Assembly: GCF_009807035.1 (NCBI RefSeq)
Contig: NZ_WUBI01000002.1
Location: 682,001-746,000 of the forward strand
Direction: 5' to 3'
From: Paenibacillus dendrobii
GTDB taxonomy: Bacteria > Bacillota > Bacilli > Paenibacillales > Paenibacillaceae
DNA length: 64,000 nt
Under the pieces are notes generated by a model, which ran no database searches, was not told where the DNA came from, and saw only the letters and a list, made by a program, of their open reading frames with translations. This document shows positions 44,001-50,773 of the stretch, one piece after another (the first letter of the stretch is position 1; each line of letters opens with the position of its first letter). The position numbers were made by a program, and so were the translations under genes.

Positions 44001-47000
44001 AGCGTGCAAGGAAGGCACCAGCTGTTTATGCTGCATTTGTAACAGCACTTTCGTAATGCCGGCAATACCAGCTGCAGCCTCCAGATGACCGATATTGGAT
44101 TTGACCGACCCAATCGCGCAGTACTGGCGATCAGCCGTATGCTCTCCAAAACTTCTAGATAGCGCTGAAATTTCGATTGGATCACCCAAAGAGGTACCGG
44201 TTCCATGGGCTTCTACATAACTGATCGTCCTTGCATCAATACCGGAGCTCTCCAGAGCTTCTGTTATAAGGTCACTTTGTGCGGCCGGATTAGGTACGGT
44301 ATATCCGTTGGTTTTACCGCCATGGTTGACGGAAGTTCCCTTAATGACACCATAAATGTGATCTCCATCTTGAACTGCCTGATCCAGTGGCTTCACAAGC
44401 AGCGCGCCGACCCCTTCGCCGGGAACGAACCCGTCGCCCCCTTCGCCGAAGCTGCGACAGCGGCCATCCGTGGATGACATCGTTAACTGCGAATGCGCAA
44501 TGTATTTGGAAGGATGCAGGGACAGATTAACGCCACCTACGACCGCCGCCCGGCATTCACCTCGCCTCATGCTTTCTACGGCCAAATGGAGGGCCGTTAG
44601 CGACGAAGAGCACATCGTATCGATCGCTATACTAGGACCATGAAAATCAAAGAAATAAGAAACCCGGTTTGCAATCGAAGCATAAGAAGAAATGAGCGAC
44701 GAACCAGTATCGGAGTTATTTAAAAGCTGGTATTCCCCGTACATAACGCCTACAAAAACCCCGACCTGGTCGTGAAAATTCCGCTTTAGCTCTTTGCGGT
44801 TATATCCGGCATCCTCTATCGTGTGCCATACCGTTTCCAGAAACAGACGTTCCTGGGGATCAAGCCGCTCGGCTTCTCTCGGCGAAATATTAAAAAAGAG
44901 CGGATCAAATTTATCCACGTCATCTATGAACCCGCCCCATTTACTATACGTTTTTCCAGGTGCTGATTTCTGTTCATCGTAATAATTTCCATGCTCCCAA
45001 CGCGCTGCAGGGATTTCCGTGATACAGTCCACTCCGTGCTTCAGTTTCTCCCAGAATTCCGCTATATTTTGCGCTTGTGGATAGCGGCCACTGACACCAA
45101 TAATGGCTACGTCCATCTGACTGCTGGCTTGGAGAGTTGTCTTATTCCCCTTCATATCTGCCTGGCGCTCAACCAGATCGGGGGCTGAGACTTCTGAAAG
45201 ATCGGTTACCGAAACCGTTGATGGAAATAATGCATCCACTTGCGCCGCATAGGTCTCTAACAAATACTGCGCTAACTCATGCAGCGTCTGATATTCAAAA
45301 AATAAAGTTTTGGGTAACTCGCCAAAATCCCGCTCCAGCTTCGCATTTAAAGCTGTAATCATCAGCGAACTGATTCCATATTGATCAAGCGCAGCTTTTG
45401 CGCTGATTCTTGCTGTCGGAATTTCCGAAACCTCGGAAAAGCGCTGTTTTAAGTAGTCTTCAAGTTGCGCTAATCTTCCCGGCACTTCTACGGCAAGATT
45501 CGGCCGTTGGATGGTTGGCACGGATTCCTCGGCATCGATACCCATCCAATAACTTTCTTTAGCAAACGGATACGTTGGCAGTGGAACCCTCCTTTCATTG
45601 CCTTGATGAGTCGCTTCCCATGTAATTTCTTCGCCACGCACCCAGTGCTCTGCAATTGAAAATGGGTCGTTTAGATTTGCCTTTTTCTTATCCGGCAGAC
45701 CTGCTGATTCAGCCTCAGCGCTCGCAATTCCCTGGTAAAGACCCGATACCTCTTTGGTTCCTTGAAGGTAATTATCCAATATACGAACCAGATCCTCCGT
45801 GCTTGTTGCCACGAAAGCCATTCTTTCACTCATCTCGTTCCGGCCCGTTTGAAGTGTGTAGCCGATATCTGTCAGATTCGCCTGTTTATGATTCCACAGA
45901 TATGCATACAGTCTGCCAGCCAACTGGTTCAACTGCTCGCGGGATGCGGCTGATAAAGGGATAACGATGTGTCCGGCTCTCCTCACCCGATCTTCATAAG
46001 ATGGAATATACTGTTCCATGATAATGTGTCCGCCAGAACCCGTAGCGCCGAATGCATTAACAAGCACACGGAACGGCTTGACGCTACCCTGACCATTCTG
46101 CTTCTGCACAGGCCAGGACATATAGGTATCGGCAATGTCCAACCCGCTTCCCTGAAGTTGAATGAACGGATTCCGGGGCTGGGTGTTCAATGTCGGTGCA
46201 ATCGCTCCATACTTCATTTGAAGCAATACTTTAGCAATTTGCGACATGGCTGAAGCAGACTCCAGATGACCGATATTCGCCTTCACCGAGCCGATATAGC
46301 AAGGATCATTGTCGCTGAATTTGTGCTGAAACACTTTTTTGATCGCATCCATCTCCGAAGCATCCGCAAGACCTGCTCCAGGTGCAGCGGCCTCAATATA
46401 ATTGATCGATTCAGGCGCTACCCTCGCGTCTGCTAAAGCTTGTTCAATCGATTCCGCTTGCGCAGCCGATTTCGGCGCCCCAAACCGGGCCGACTTCCCG
46501 GTATGCCCTATAGCTGTCCCTTTAATCAATCCATGGATATAATCCCTGTCTCGTTCAGCTTCCTCAATAGGTTTCAGCAAAAGAGCCCCTACGCCTTCAC
46601 CAGCCACCCATCCGTTAGCCTCCGCGCCAAATGGTCTACATGTTCCATCTTGGGATAGAAAATCCAGACTCTCCAGTACATCCGAATGATATGCATGAGT
46701 CATCAGATTCACGCCAATCACGATCGCTGCGTTACACTCCCCCTTCTTCACGCTTTCACCCGCCAGGTGCAGGGCTGTCAAAGCAGAAGAGCAAGACGTA
46801 TTCACCGCTAGGCTTGGTCCGTTAAAATTAAAGAAATACGAGATCCGGTTAGCGATAGACGAATGCAGAGAAGTCGCTTTTACATCATGGTTTCCCAGTG
46901 AATCCCCCGTATTTTGATTTTGGTAATCGCTCCACATTGCGCCAATAAAGACGCCCACTTTACCGCAAGACTGTGTCAAGCCGGCAGCGGTGTACCCCGC

Positions 47001-50000
47001 ATTTTCCAAACAGGCCCAAGCAGCTTCCAGACATAGACGCTCTTGCGGGTCCATCCTTCGCGCTTCACCCGGAGAAATATGAAACAGCAGACTGTCAAAA
47101 CAATCGATGTCATTTAAATAACCCGCACGCTCCGTAACTTCCGATGCGGATTGGGGATGATCCCCACCTGACTTCCACCATTTTTTCCGTTCCTCAGGCA
47201 ATGTCTGAAAACTGCTTATGCCCGTCTTCAGATTAGCCCAGAAGGTTTCCAGATCCTCTGCTCCTGGATATTTCCCGCTGATACCGACAATAGCCATATC
47301 ATGTTGAACCGCTTCTCTTTTACGCGTAAAGTCAGCCAATATAGGCCCTGCAGCAGGATGGACCGATAATTCATCAGAAAGTTCACGCACAAAGCAGCCG
47401 CAGGTGAAACTATGTAACAACACCTGATGGTTGTCCAAATGAAAATCCGTGCGGATCCGCTCAAAATCCAGACCGCCAATGGGACAAACGCCAATATCGA
47501 ATTCAGCCTGCCGATTCATCAGACGTTGTCCCCAATAACCAGCTTCCAACAAAGCTGCGTGTAAGCTGTCGCTGCCATACATCGGCTTCAATTGATCCAA
47601 CTGCCCGATGAAAAACAGGCAAAAGGCCGCTTTTCCAAACTGTTTTCGGTTGAATGGTGTGTAACTGCCCTTAATCGGTTTACTCAATTGAGATGATACC
47701 GATATCAACGTATGCGTCATTGGGTCGTACTGGTAAATACCCTCCTCCAGATTTTCCACACCGTTTTCTTTGATATACAAATAAGCCTGAACGCCATAAG
47801 CGCCAGACAAGGAAGGAATAATTCGATGGCCGTTATTCTCTTTCCGACCGGTTTGGATAAACAAAGACAATACACTGCCCAATTGTTGCAAAGTCAGTGG
47901 TTTATCCAAATAATCGCGTTGACTGGAACGCCGCACATAATGGCTCGGCGCAAACGATTGACGGACCAGCGGAATGGTCTTTGTTCCTCTGGGGAACTGT
48001 CTCAAATGGGCCGGATGTTCATCTGGCTTCGCTTTGGCCTGCGGGTTCATATTCTGCAACGTATTCTTTAGATCAATCGTTAAAAATGAGGCAAATGTAC
48101 GATCTCCCGTATAATCGCAAATATGGTCGGTGACCAATTTACCTGTGGATCGCCATGCATCGACTTCCCGATCTCGCGAAACATCCTTAGATGGGATGCC
48201 CCCCAACAGGCAATGAATAAATTTGTGATTTGAGCTTAATTGAAACAAATGATGAATACGCTCAAAATCCACTCCTGCTGTCGGTGATGCGCCTAAACCA
48301 ACCTCTTCAAGGCCATCTGCCATGAGTTGCCCCATATACCCTGCATCCAAGGTAACCAGGCTTGAACTAATTCCTTGGTAGACTGGAACGATAGCATGAA
48401 GTTCCGCGATAAAAAACAAGACAAATCCAGCGTCATCATACATATCACGATCATCTATAGTAAACACCGTCCGATCCAACCCCGTCGGAGTGGATATTAC
48501 AAATAAAGCATGTTGGTCCGGATCGTAATAATAGATACCCGCCTCAAGGCCTTCCACAGCATGTTCTTTGATAAAGACATAGGTTTGAATCGCATTTAAA
48601 CCACCCGCGGAAGGGTACAGATACTTCAATTCACCATGTACAGATTCACTTCGCAGCAGAGACAGATAACGTCCAAACTGGTCTACCGGAATAACCGAAG
48701 GTACGAATTCCCGGATGTAACTATCCTGAACATACTTCTGTTTCCCTTCGGGACCATCCGTCAGTTGAATAACCTTACTTCGGTTATTCAATATTTCACT
48801 TGATGGAGCAATAACAGTCCGTGGCGCTTTACCCGTCTCTTGCTTCAACTCCCGTGCATCCGTATGCTCAACGACATAATCCACAATTGCCTTCACGTGA
48901 GGTGATTCCAATAGGACATCAACCGGAATTTGTACACCATACGTTTGCTGAACTTTATCCACCACCTGGACCAAGGTCAGCGAAGTGGCTCCCGCATCGA
49001 ATAAATCATCGTTTTCTCCGGATACGACGAGGCCTAAAGACTCGTTCAAATACGTCAGCAGATATTGAATCCGGTTGGCTCTGTCGGCTATTACACTGCC
49101 ATGCCCACTCGTAGTTGGTCTGGCATCCTGAATAGGGGCATAGCCAGCACTCGAAACCGAAAGTTCCAAGCCTGAATCTTGGGAGATCGTCTCTTCCTTC
49201 AATGGCCACGGCAATGCGGCCCGATCAAGTTTGCCATGCTGCGTCACGGGAAGGCCATCCAATACCACAACGATATTCGGCACCATAAATTCAGGCAGTT
49301 TGCTGCGGACGTAATCCCGCAATTGTTTGGGCGAAGGCGGGGATCCATTTGCCACAATGTAGGCTACCAGTTTGGGATCGTCAGCCACACTCTCCTTTAC
49401 CGCCACGACACAATCGCTCACGGCCTCATACTCTCTGATCACCTCTTCAATCTCGCCAAGTTCTACGCGGTTCCCGCGTAATTTAACCTGAAAGTCGATG
49501 CGTCCCAAGAACTCTATTGTGCCGTCAGGGAGTAATCTGGCTCTATCGCCCGTCTTATACAACCTGGTGTCCTGGTCCATGCTAAACGGATTTCGGATGA
49601 ACTTTTCTTCGGTCATTTCCGGCCGGTTCAAGTATCCTTTTGCCAATCCTTGTCCTCCGATATGCAATTCGCCTTCTTCCCCGCGCCGTACTTCCTGCAA
49701 CTGATCATCCAGTATATAGAGCTGAATCCCGGTGATCGGCAACCCAATGGGTACCTTTTTATCCGGTCTGTCTTCACATTCCCAATAAGTTACGTCCACT
49801 GCGGCTTCAGTTGGACCGTACAAATTATGAAGTTTTGCCGGCAACCTGTTCATGGCTTCCATCATCAAATCATAGGGGAGCGCTTCGCCGCTGGTGAACA
49901 CATGCCGTAGCGCCGTGCAGCGGCCAGCACCCGGATGTTGAATAAAAAAGCGGAGCATCGACGGAACGAAATGACAGATTGTAATGTTTTCTTGTACGAT

Positions 50001-50771
50001 GGTCTCCACCAAATAATGGCTATCCTTATGCCCACCCGGTTTCGCGATAACCAAACAAGCTCCTGCAAGCAAAGGCCAGAACAATTCCCATACCGATACA
50101 TCGAAGGTAAACGGCGTTTTTTGTAACACACGATCACGTTCATCCAACTCGTACTGACCCTGCATCCACAATAACCGATTACAGATGGCCTGGTGCGATA
50201 GCATGCATCCTTTCGGTTTTCCGGTCGATCCCGAAGTATAGATGACGTAAGCCAAATCATCCTGTGTCGCTACAGCGTCCAGTCTGCCGGTGGATTCCGG
50301 CGCAATGGCGAGTTCCCAATGGCTGTCCAAACAGCAGAACGTGCCATCGTAATCGGCCCACGCTTCCTGCCACTTGGCTTGCGACAAGACGACCGTAACG
50401 CCCGCATCTTCCAGCATAAATAATAGCCGCTCCTCCGGGTAAGCCGGATCCAGAGGCAAATACGCGCCGCCCGCCTTCAAAATCCCCATAAGCGCTATGA
50501 TCATCTCCGGCGATCTATCCATCAGAACTCCTACAATCCGGTTCGGGCCAACGCCGATGCTTCTTAAATAACGGGCGCATTGATTGGTGAGCGCGTCTAA
50601 TTCCCCATAGCTCATCTGTTCATCTTTAAACCGGACGGCCGGAAGGTGGGGCGTGCGTGCAGCCTGTTCTTCAAAATAATGATGCAGACATGGATGCATC
50701 CGATCATTCCCGCCCGCATTGTGTCCGGCCTGACGGATGTCCAATTTTGATATAGGAAGTCCTGTAACCAT
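35079..50771 (-). CDS. Hybrid NRPS/trans-AT PKS: A-PCP-Ox-Ox-KS0-ACP-KS-DH-KR-ACP-KS-ACP-C-A-PCP
   Basis: The 5230-residue hybrid begins directly with an A domain (1-530) whose ten-residue pocket reads D-V-W-H-F-S-L-V-D-K, the serine code. Then PCP (560-630), two FMN oxidase (Ox) domains (about 664-864 and 932-1127), KS0 (1157-1590; Cys kept, HGTGT replaced by APGAG), ACP (1767-1857), active KS (1884-2320), DH (2500-2804; HVIHGKSVLP, then DAALQ), KR (to about 3160; TGGAGGLG, DYACANAF), ACP (3280-3360), active KS (3420-3864), ACP (4060-4134), C (4147-4580; HHLVFDG), second A (4600-5107; pocket D-C-W-H-F-T-L-I-E-K, substrate not assigned) and PCP (5130-5204; LGGHSMLLV). No AT, epimerase or thioesterase is seen. 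The start lies 2 nt after the previous stop, so translation is coupled. Confidence 0.92.
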   Translation of the reverse strand: MVTGLPISKLDIRQAGHNAGGNDRMHPCLHHYFEEQAARTPHLPAVRFKDEQMSYGELDALTNQCARYLRSIGVGPNRIVGVLMDRSPEMIIALMGILKAGGAYLPLDPAYPEERLLFMLEDAGVTVVLSQAKWQEAWADYDGTFCCLDSHWELAIAPESTGRLDAVATQDDLAYVIYTSGSTGKPKGCMLSHQAICNRLLWMQGQYELDERDRVLQKTPFTFDVSVWELFWPLLAGACLVIAKPGGHKDSHYLVETIVQENITICHFVPSMLRFFIQHPGAGRCTALRHVFTSGEALPYDLMMEAMNRLPAKLHNLYGPTEAAVDVTYWECEDRPDKKVPIGLPITGIQLYILDDQLQEVRRGEEGELHIGGQGLAKGYLNRPEMTEEKFIRNPFSMDQDTRLYKTGDRARLLPDGTIEFLGRIDFQVKLRGNRVELGEIEEVIREYEAVSDCVVAVKESVADDPKLVAYIVANGSPPSPKQLRDYVRSKLPEFMVPNIVVVLDGLPVTQHGKLDRAALPWPLKEETISQDSGLELSVSSAGYAPIQDARPTTSGHGSVIADRANRIQYLLTYLNESLGLVVSGENDDLFDAGATSLTLVQVVDKVQQTYGVQIPVDVLLESPHVKAIVDYVVEHTDARELKQETGKAPRTVIAPSSEILNNRSKVIQLTDGPEGKQKYVQDSYIREFVPSVIPVDQFGRYLSLLRSESVHGELKYLYPSAGGLNAIQTYVFIKEHAVEGLEAGIYYYDPDQHALFVISTPTGLDRTVFTIDDRDMYDDAGFVLFFIAELHAIVPVYQGISSSLVTLDAGYMGQLMADGLEEVGLGASPTAGVDFERIHHLFQLSSNHKFIHCLLGGIPSKDVSRDREVDAWRSTGKLVTDHICDYTGDRTFASFLTIDLKNTLQNMNPQAKAKPDEHPAHLRQFPRGTKTIPLVRQSFAPSHYVRRSSQRDYLDKPLTLQQLGSVLSLFIQTGRKENNGHRIIPSLSGAYGVQAYLYIKENGVENLEEGIYQYDPMTHTLISVSSQLSKPIKGSYTPFNRKQFGKAAFCLFFIGQLDQLKPMYGSDSLHAALLEAGYWGQRLMNRQAEFDIGVCPIGGLDFERIRTDFHLDNHQVLLHSFTCGCFVRELSDELSVHPAAGPILADFTRKREAVQHDMAIVGISGKYPGAEDLETFWANLKTGISSFQTLPEERKKWWKSGGDHPQSASEVTERAGYLNDIDCFDSLLFHISPGEARRMDPQERLCLEAAWACLENAGYTAAGLTQSCGKVGVFIGAMWSDYQNQNTGDSLGNHDVKATSLHSSIANRISYFFNFNGPSLAVNTSCSSALTALHLAGESVKKGECNAAIVIGVNLMTHAYHSDVLESLDFLSQDGTCRPFGAEANGWVAGEGVGALLLKPIEEAERDRDYIHGLIKGTAIGHTGKSARFGAPKSAAQAESIEQALADARVAPESINYIEAAAPGAGLADASEMDAIKKVFQHKFSDNDPCYIGSVKANIGHLESASAMSQIAKVLLQMKYGAIAPTLNTQPRNPFIQLQGSGLDIADTYMSWPVQKQNGQGSVKPFRVLVNAFGATGSGGHIIMEQYIPSYEDRVRRAGHIVIPLSAASREQLNQLAGRLYAYLWNHKQANLTDIGYTLQTGRNEMSERMAFVATSTEDLVRILDNYLQGTKEVSGLYQGIASAEAESAGLPDKKKANLNDPFSIAEHWVRGEEITWEATHQGNERRVPLPTYPFAKESYWMGIDAEESVPTIQRPNLAVEVPGRLAQLEDYLKQRFSEVSEIPTARISAKAALDQYGISSLMITALNAKLERDFGELPKTLFFEYQTLHELAQYLLETYAAQVDALFPSTVSVTDLSEVSAPDLVERQADMKGNKTTLQASSQMDVAIIGVSGRYPQAQNIAEFWEKLKHGVDCITEIPAARWEHGNYYDEQKSAPGKTYSKWGGFIDDVDKFDPLFFNISPREAERLDPQERLFLETVWHTIEDAGYNRKELKRNFHDQVGVFVGVMYGEYQLLNNSDTGSSLISSYASIANRVSYFFDFHGPSIAIDTMCSSSLTALHLAVESMRRGECRAAVVGGVNLSLHPSKYIAHSQLTMSSTDGRCRSFGEGGDGFVPGEGVGALLVKPLDQAVQDGDHIYGVIKGTSVNHGGKTNGYTVPNPAAQSDLITEALESSGIDARTISYVEAHGTGTSLGDPIEISALSRSFGEHTADRQYCAIGSVKSNIGHLEAAAGIAGITKVLLQMQHKQLVPSLHAQTLNPNISFEKTPFTVQQQLRVWEQPSIEMNDGVVATYPRRASVSSFGAGGANAHVILEEYEAQLTDSKEAAHQSEAYAFVLSARNEERLLAYARELSEAWEDEACAVPVLADLAYTLQVGREPLEERLAFLFGSFAELKEKLRSFVEGRGSFSGLFRGQTKENKDALAAFTDDEELQEALDKWLSRKKYTKLLEFWVKGLDLDWQKLYTRERPERISLPVYPFAKERYWIKVNDTPTVAASVAASFLHPLLHRNTSDLSEQRFSSTFTGQEFFLKDHVIHGKSVLPGVAHLEIARAAALLATGRQVDASTAISLKNIVWTRPVMVDVEPAEIHIGLYPEDTGEISYEIYRISGTGSNEHEDDSVVYSQGAVSFITNPLPFYLDLPALQEQCQAKSYSRDVIYETLSAMSMAYGPAFQGIEQLHVGTGQVLARLAMPAGVEGAGEGLVLHPSIMDAALQSSIGLMMGSMESGYEGTVQALKPAVPFALQEIEILYPSATAVWAWIRYSSGSTEDDKVRKLDIDLCDEHGRVQIRIHGFSTRVLEGEASVASSTEHDMLMLEPVWSEQEGSHDLSSLDYEQQIVFLCEMEHLHPTSLETILKNGAPTARCVVLSSGASDISERFQSYVGQIISGIQVALKEKPQGKIFIQVVSSRQQEGQLFSALSGILKTAHLEHARLICQHIELEEQEDAEQLAAKLKMNGLYPGDIRIRYQNGKRWVGGWRENEQLLDDNSVSMIPWKDEGVYLITGGAGGLGLVFAREMVSRAKQVTLILVGRSELRESARNIINDLEALGATVVYKQLDITKTAEVSRFIHEIVQNFGGLHGILHAAGLIRDQLIIHKSAEECREVLGPKVAGLVNLDQATKDLNLDFFLLFSSLSGAMGNPGQADYACANAFMDEFAAYRNSLAASLKRTGQTISVNWPLWKDGGMRLDAASENNMFQHTGMVSMSTDSGFFALYRAFAAKRPQFLVAEGNGERIRRKLLPQAAALITKPAQDVATAQPVMVASTRTGMDNQHAQVQSLLIQQVSKLLKVNPQDIDAHTELSEYGFDSITLTEFANSLNQSYGIDLTPALFYEHSTLQRVAAYLMEAYADIFAVAMKPAEIEPKREELLHQEIHEPLPSLPSGRKSRRFAGNSAVQFTSSPGTQAESPARQSAPEPIAIVGASGTFPMARDLDEFWSNLVQGKDCITEIPLARWDWREYYGDPTKEANKTNIKWGGFIDGVDEFDPLFFGISPREAESMDPQQRLLMTYAWKAIEDAGYSAQSLSGTKTAIFVGTTASGYSELVSRANVAMEGYTSTGMAPSMGPNRMSYFLNVHGPSEPIETACSSSLVAIHRAVSAIESGSCEMAIVGGVNTIVVPSSHMMFNKAGMLCEDGRCKTFSSEANGYVRGEGVGMLFLKKLKDAEEAGDHIYGLIRGTAENHGGRATSLTAPNPRAQADLLVSSYMKAGIDPRTVGYIEAHGTGTELGDPIEINGLKAAFKELYEKTGDSQVLDAHCGLGSVKTNIGHLELAAGIAGVMKCLMQMKHRTLVKSLHSENLNPYIQLKDSPFYIVQEAREWKAIQDEDGNELPRRAGVSSFGFGGANAHVVLEEYIPRNREVHSGAISSRNPALLVLSGKNEARLLEQASLLLRTLEEKRFTDADLEDIAYTLQVGREAMDERLGIIAESIQELVHKLQSVVDGEQGIAGVYRGQIKSSKEAMAIFASDEDMGGIVDVWIAKRKYARMLELWVKGLQFDWNKLYVNRKPSRVSLPTYPFAKERYWVKLDDEENKPNRIKHTTTQIVEHAKEPQNEEWSEAGLEARLTQIIAELVRIPESQLRKDEDLAAYGLDSIGFMGLINTVRELYQVKLSPKQLLAYDTISKLAQYILHEIPGQNQASAASREPDKFMLSSGQKGLWLIHQLAPEGYAYNIPNTYRIRQYLHMDALRAAFRGIALRHPLLRATIRMQDQEPVHVIGSADRISVQTENVAHLTQSQLMQHVSTIARLPFDLEQGPLLRVHVFTLSEHDHILLMNVHHLVFDGTSVLILLRELLQLYAEEVAGGGQAEYLPNGKSYSDFVEWQTQFLQNDEGQASRAYWQEKLAGELPVLNLPMAKPRKEISSFKGASYNIELSSELSARIQSVCLDERVSPFVLMLSALKVLLYRYTNQEDIMIGTAVERRPGTDFQDTIGYFMNMVLIRSHVEGHSTFRHLLQEVRINTLEALEHGDYPFSEIVKDMKGNRQRGDSPLIQVAFIFQNWFQSTDQLVTGEADMNRGQLLQLEHVKDVHQEGEFDLTLEILKMEDRYQVCFKYNPDLFEGGAISRMSEHYMELLRLFTVDHKQTIGKVDYLTTEEKASIAAWNKTEAAFPQDRCVHQLFEDQVERTPDQTAVIFKDQILTYAELNAKANQLARVLRQKGLKPNMVVGIIMERSLEMMVCLFGILKAGGAYLPIDREYPKERMDYLLENSNAKFLILQHQGIAQIEFDGQIISLDQPDSFHADDSNPVCVNKPNDLVYVIYTSGSTGKPKGVMIEHHSLINRLKWTRSVYALSGKDVLLQKTPYTFDCSVWELFCWSIEGAQICFLPPHAEKDPEAIMEAVENNQVTLIHFVPSMLNLFLEYLKGSPSLSRLSTVKRVFTTGEALTVPQVGLFNATLHRVNDTRLMNLYGPTEATIEVSYYDCPTEGTMERIPIGKPMNNVKFYVVNAFDQMQPVGVPGELCIAGVALARGYINNQHLTDEKFVANPFEPGSKMYKTGDLARWLPDGNIEYFGRTDRQVKIRGVRMELGEIEAAILEHALISEACVVVDPEKDRSGNSRLKAYIVTKDGKKLTGEMLKSYLKGSLPEYMIPSVFVQLDVMPLTPHGKLDFKALTAYIEEVAEPLPDKPNRDSNLRSLITTVYQEILELDEIDPHANFFDLGGHSMLLVQVAIQLREVLGREVTPAELFKYPSIQSLVAYFDEPTKPLPFEGSKQKANRQRDMLMKLSQARK

Positions 50772-50773
50772 CT

